Positions 35,901 through 41,900 of a stretch of 64,000 nt of DNA are shown here, piece by piece. The notes under the pieces are model-generated. The model saw only the letters and a list, made by a program, of their open reading frames with translations. It was not told the DNA's origin and ran no database searches. Each line of letters opens with the position of its first letter. Position 1 is the stretch's first letter. Origin of the DNA: Asterias amurensis (Eukaryota > Echinodermata > Asteroidea > Forcipulatida > Asteriidae); NCBI RefSeq assembly GCF_032118995.1, contig NC_092669.1, positions 10,774,335 to 10,838,334 on the forward strand, read 5' to 3'. A program made the translations under genes and the position numbers.

Positions 35901-38900
35901 TGTAAGTTTAATGTAAATCTGTGGACATTTTGACTTTTTGTCCTACAAAAGTTACATAGACCCTTTAAATTTACATGGGGATTGAGTGTCAGCGCCATTG
36001 CATTTAAAACATTATGCCTTCTCTAATTTCCCATCTGACATGTTGGATTGACTCGCTGCAGGCATTGTCACTAATTAATTGGCCACTTACTGAGTACAGC
36101 CTATCAGAGATGTCAGGGATGGGCTTAAATTTTTACATAATTTATCAATCACATTCAGTGGATGTCGTGGAGTATGTTAAAGGCAGTGGACACTATTGGT
36201 AATAACTCAAAATAATTATTAGCATAAAACCTTACGTGATAATGAGTGATGGGGAGAGGTTGATAGTATAAAACATTGTGAGAAAAGGCTCCCTCTGAAG
36301 TAACGTAGTTTTCGAAAAAGAAGTAATTTTCCACGAATTTGATTTCGAGACCTCAAGCTTAGAATTTGAGGTCTCGAAATCAAGCATCTAAAAGCACACG
36401 ACTTCGTGTGACAAGGGTGTTTTTTCTTTCAAATTTATCTCTCAATTTTGACGACCAATCGAGCTCAAATTTTCACAGGTTTGTTATTTTATGCATACAT
36501 GTATGTTGAGATACACCAAGTGAGAAGACTGGTCTTTGACAATTGCCAATAGTGTCCAGTGTCTTTAAAATATTTATGGTGAAATTTCTCTAGGTTAAAG
36601 CCATTGGACACTTTCTGAACAGAACAAAAATTAAAAGTTCACAGATTTACAAATAACTTACAGGGTTTACAGAAGGTAATCGTGAAAGGCTTCCTTTGAA
36701 ACATTATTCCATGAAATGCTTTACTTTTTTAGAAAACATTAAAACAATTATCAATTCTAGATATATCGAGAATAACGGATTTATTTTAAACACATGTCAT
36801 GACACGGCGAAGCGTGCAAAAAACAAGGGTGGGTTTTTCCGTTATTTTCTCCCGACTCCGATGACTGATTGAGCCTAAATTTTAACAGGTTTGTTATTTT
36901 ACACATTTAAGTTGTGATACTGGAGGTGTGGGCTTGTGGACAATACTGTTTACCGATGTTGTGCGATTGCTTTAAAATAGGCCTAAGTGCTAGGATTATC
37001 TCTCAGATAAGCCAGCAGAACCAGGGCTCGATTTCATAAAACCTGTTCGTACAAAAACTTGCAAGGAAAAGTGTTGCTCAACAGAAACAGGTTACCAGCC
37101 AAAAATATTTAGTTTACATTGTTCTGACCGGTGTCCCACTCAATATTTGCTTAGCAGAGAAATTTGTCAAGCAGTTCTATTTGACTTTGGATTTTTTTTC
37201 CCTCACAGAACTCATGAAAGTACTGAGTATGCAGTGCTTCTTACACATTGATCTATTATTGTTTGTTTTTTTGTCAAATTAATCAAGGCTCGAAAATTAC
37301 AATGGACCGCAGGCCAGAGTTGAATCCATGGTTGGAGCAGAGGCTGGATGCTTAACATTTATTTTCGTCCTAACCTGTGAAATATACTTATTTATGTATG
37401 CTTAGCAAAATGTCCTGCTCTAGCACTATGAAATTGGCCCCAGAGCTTTGGTCCGATGAACTAGACCGCTATTCATAGTATTTTTCAAGTGACTGCAAAT
37501 TTGACATACATTGTAGCACTGAAACCAATGGCCATTAGTTATTGTCACTGGAAACGATCTTGAAAAGTTCCTTCCAGATTTCCTTTTTCCTGTTTTCTTA
37601 AATTTGTCTGATGGAACGAGATTCTACAACTTTGACCTGTTTTAAAATAACCACACTAGTCCTTCAGGAAGTGTAATTTACAACCGCAACAATATTGAAG
37701 GTCTTTTTATTGCATGTTCAAGTTAGGAAGTCATGTATGATTTTTAAATAGATAATATAAATGTGTAAAACAACTGGACTTTGGTAAAAAGTTCAAGATG
37801 TGAAGCCATTTAAAACCTTGCATGGTCAATTCTGTGTGATAAATGAAGGGTCAGTCCTTCAGCATTTGCCCTTGACCCTGTCAGGTTTAAATAAGGGAAT
37901 AAAAGGGTTGCGACGAGTTCATACACAGCCGTTTAAAGCCGGCAGGGTCGGCAGGTGTGATAAACGCATGGCAATGAACCTGCAAGGTTTTAAACGGACG
38001 ATTCACTACTCTTTTATTCCCATTCATAAATGCCCTTTTGTTAAAAAAACTTTAAAAAATACAATTACAGACACTTTGACAGTTGAAAGTTCGAGGTTTT
38101 AAATATTTTTTTCAAAAACTTGTGAAGAGTCTGTTGCGCATACGTTGTGTGTACGCATGCGTGCTTAGAAAAAGATTACTCGCGCACGCTTAGAAGTAGA
38201 TTACACACTGTTAGGGGCCGTTCACAACTATCAACATTTTCACGAGCGTACAAACCGTACGCTGGGGGGGGGGAGGGGGTTTATGCCTGCCGTACGCTTT
38301 ATAAAATATTTTAAATGCCGATCGTTTGTTTGGCCAGGGCGCTGCGCCTGGACAAAAATATCAAATGCGCTTGGACAAAAATGCTGCGCCTGGACAAACT
38401 CGTCGTCCGCCCGGACAAAAAATATCGCGCCCAGGCAAAACATTTCGAAAAACACTAGAGACGAACACAAACCACTGTTCAGTGCACTGCATCACCTACC
38501 TTTGTGTACCATAATAGTGTGCAGCGACTGGTACCCAAAAGTTGGCTATTTCGTAACGGCATTCCGCGTGCATTTTTCTCTGTGTCGCAGGGCATCCTGA
38601 CTACATTTTGACAACAGCGTGGTATTTAGACTTGGTTCCAAGTCTGTGATCGTGCGGTAATAGTTGTCCTGACATATTTTTGGATAAAACAGCGCCCTCT
38701 CGTGGCCAAACATCCGTCATTAGAGAGAGTTAGAGCGTGGTAGCAAACCTACTGGGGAATTATGCGTGGCTGAGATGCAGAGAAATGACCGCACTCTCAG
38801 ACTTGAAATCAAGTTTACGTGGTATAAGGAGACCGATCAGAGATCGAAAAACACCCGGACGCAAATCTGAAACTCGAAATTTGTTCGGGCGGCGATCGTG

Positions 38901-41900
38901 CACTAAAGTGGTTTTGTTCGTGTTGAATTGATTTGTGCAAAATTGTTTGCACAATCAGTCCATCTTGCAAGAATAGTTTGTGTAACTGCCGATCGTCTAT
39001 ATATGTAGACTTGTGTGAAAAAGTCAACATTTTATTCGTACACTTTTAGGGGGGGGGGGGTCTTGAAAAAGTGTACTCTTTGTACACTTGTGAAAATGTT
39101 GATAATTGTGAACGGCCCCTTACTAATACCTAAGAATTGCGTTCCGCGTGATAATCTTGTGCGCCTGACATGTGGAAGCCAGCCGGTTATAAACAGCCAG
39201 TTATAATAGGAGTAGAGAAACTGTCTGGGGTATTTATGAATGGTCGCTTACATAACAATGTCATCGCCAACACTTTTATTCCCGTAACCTTCTACTATCT
39301 TGCCTTCAATATCGAAGGTATTGAAAGATATAAACCATGCCAGCCTGTAATATGACACCATGTGAATGCATCAGTACACAGTCAACCCTCCTACTGTCTG
39401 ACCATTCAATATCATCCACTGTGGTTTTGAAACAAAATATGCCAGCCAGTCTACAGTGGGGGTAAACACACAGTGTACACAGTACAAAGTCAACCCTCCT
39501 ACTGTCTTACCATTCAAAATCTTCTGTGTTTTTTAATGATAGATAAACCATGCCAGCCTGCAAAGTGACATTGTGTGGTGAACGAATTAACAGAGTACAC
39601 AGTCGACCCTCCTACTGTCTGACCATTCAAAATAATAGATAAACTATGCAATCTGGTAGCATGGTGATGAATATCTACAAATTACACACAGGTACGACTG
39701 TACACATTGTACACACAGATATTTCTGTGCACTTGTGTCAACATGTACAAAACTTTTGATGTTGGATGTTACATTCAACTGTCGGTTGAATGGTTTAAAA
39801 TAGTTGGTCAACTTGCTTGAAAATGAGTAAGAGTTCCAAGAGTAGGAGGGTTAATGGTATTCATAACAAAGTCAACAAAATTTACCTTTGAATTTGGAGC
39901 GAATGTTGGCCAGTTCCTTATTGATTCGTTTGATCTCAGCTTCCTTGCTCTTGCCTGAAAACAAATATTCATTCCAAATTTTAAAACTTCCAGTCACAAC
40001 TCCAAATTTTTAAACTTCAATCACAGTCTAGTAATACACATACATTGTACACCTTGAACACCCAGCAGGGTGGATACGTGCGCATTACAAGTTTTATTAC
40101 TAGGGAATAAAAGGGTAGCGACGAGTTCTTCAACAAGCGTTTAAAGCCGGCAGGGTCGGCGGCCGTGTGATAAAGACCCGAGCCGAAGGCGAGGGCCTTT
40201 ATCGCACGGCAACGACCCTGCAAGGTTTTAAACGGACACTGAAGAACAAAGAACGAGTCACTACTCTTTTATTCCCATTCATAAATGCCCTTTTGTTAAA
40301 AAATGTAAACAAATACAGTTATAGACACTTTAACAATTTGCAAATTCGAGGTTTGAAATATTTTTTTCCACAACTTTGTGAAGAATCTGTTTGAGGCACG
40401 TGGGTTGTGTTACGCGCGCGCTTAGATTACATGCTGAAAGCTATAATTTGCGCGTTCCGCATGATAATCTTGCACGCCCGACACGCGGAAGCCAGCTCAG
40501 TGTGCAAAAACACAGCTCCACTGTGCATTGACAAAAGGTTTATGCACACCCACGTGACGCAATCTTCACCAATAGGAGTAGAGAAACTGTCTGGGGTATT
40601 TATGAATATTATATTATTATTATTTTTACATTGTTGTAAATTGTCTTACTTTTCTGTCACACCAGAGTGCACCCATAGTTGTGTACATATTGAGAAAGTT
40701 GCAAATTGCAGCAAGACCAAGTCTAGTCTGGCATCTTGTGTAGGGCCATCCCCTTGGGCCCCAGGGTTTTTGTACGTGTTATTTTGTATGTACAGTCATC
40801 AAAAGAACATTCAACGATACACCAGAATCACTCATAATTATTCATTGCGTTGTCCTTGAGGGCCACCCACATATCTGGTTCTGCTTTAGTGAGTCATGAT
40901 AGGGCTAGTCTACATTCCCTGTTTGATTTTTCTGCCAAGATGAAGAGGAGGTTGATCTTCATGGCGCCCTCATGCATTGAAAAATGGCAACACTGTCGGC
41001 CGGTCGCGGTTGACTCTGGTGTATAATATTGGTGGTATTATAATATGCGCACACCAGGGCAATCTGCGACCAGCCCAGGGTTGATATAATAATAATAATA
41101 ATAATACTTTGGGGGGCTAATCATCCTTACTCGCAGCTACATGTAGGAGCTGAATTGCGAAGGACGCGGCTACAACATGTTCGAGAAGCAGGCATGCAAG
41201 GGCGCATTCAGCTGCCAGCCACATCAACCCATTATGACCACGGAGCACAGCCAAGATCCAACGTGTTTGATTTTTTCCTGAGGGAGGAAAACCGGATAGT
41301 CTGGAAAACCCTCGTGGCACAGCAGAGAACCAACGCACAACTCAACTCACATATGGCACCGACCGGGAATCGAACCGGGGTCACATTGGTGAGAGGCGGG
41401 CGCTTTACGCACAAGCCAACCGTGCCACCCCTGATAAAAATGTGTGCAGTTTCATGCCATGACACTTTATAACCAGGGTTGTCAAAAGCCCACATTTAGT
41501 GCTAGCTAATTTTCTGATCGCAAACGAGAAGATCATCTTAAAGGCAGTGGACACTATTGGTAATTATTAGCACAAGTAACCTTACTTGGTTACGAATAAT
41601 GAAGAGAGGTTGATAGTATAAAACATTGTGAGAAACGGCTCCCTCTGGTGACGTAGTTTTCACGAAAGAAGTAATTTTCTTCAAATTGGATTTTGAGACC
41701 TTGAGGTTTAAAAATCAACCATCTTAACGTACACAACTTCGTGTGACAAGGGTGTTTTTTTCTTTCATTATTATCTCGCAAGTTCAATGACCGATTGAGC
41801 TCAAATCTTCACAGGTTTGTTATTTTATACATATGTTGAGATACACCAACTGTGAAGGCTAGTCTTTGACAATTACCAATAGTGTCCACTGCCTTTAAGT

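Noticed and set aside
40407..40859. 150-codon plus-strand frame
   Set aside because: Runs through the GGGAATAAAAGGG-family repeat and neighbouring AT-rich DNA inside AP2A intron 1. No conserved features.
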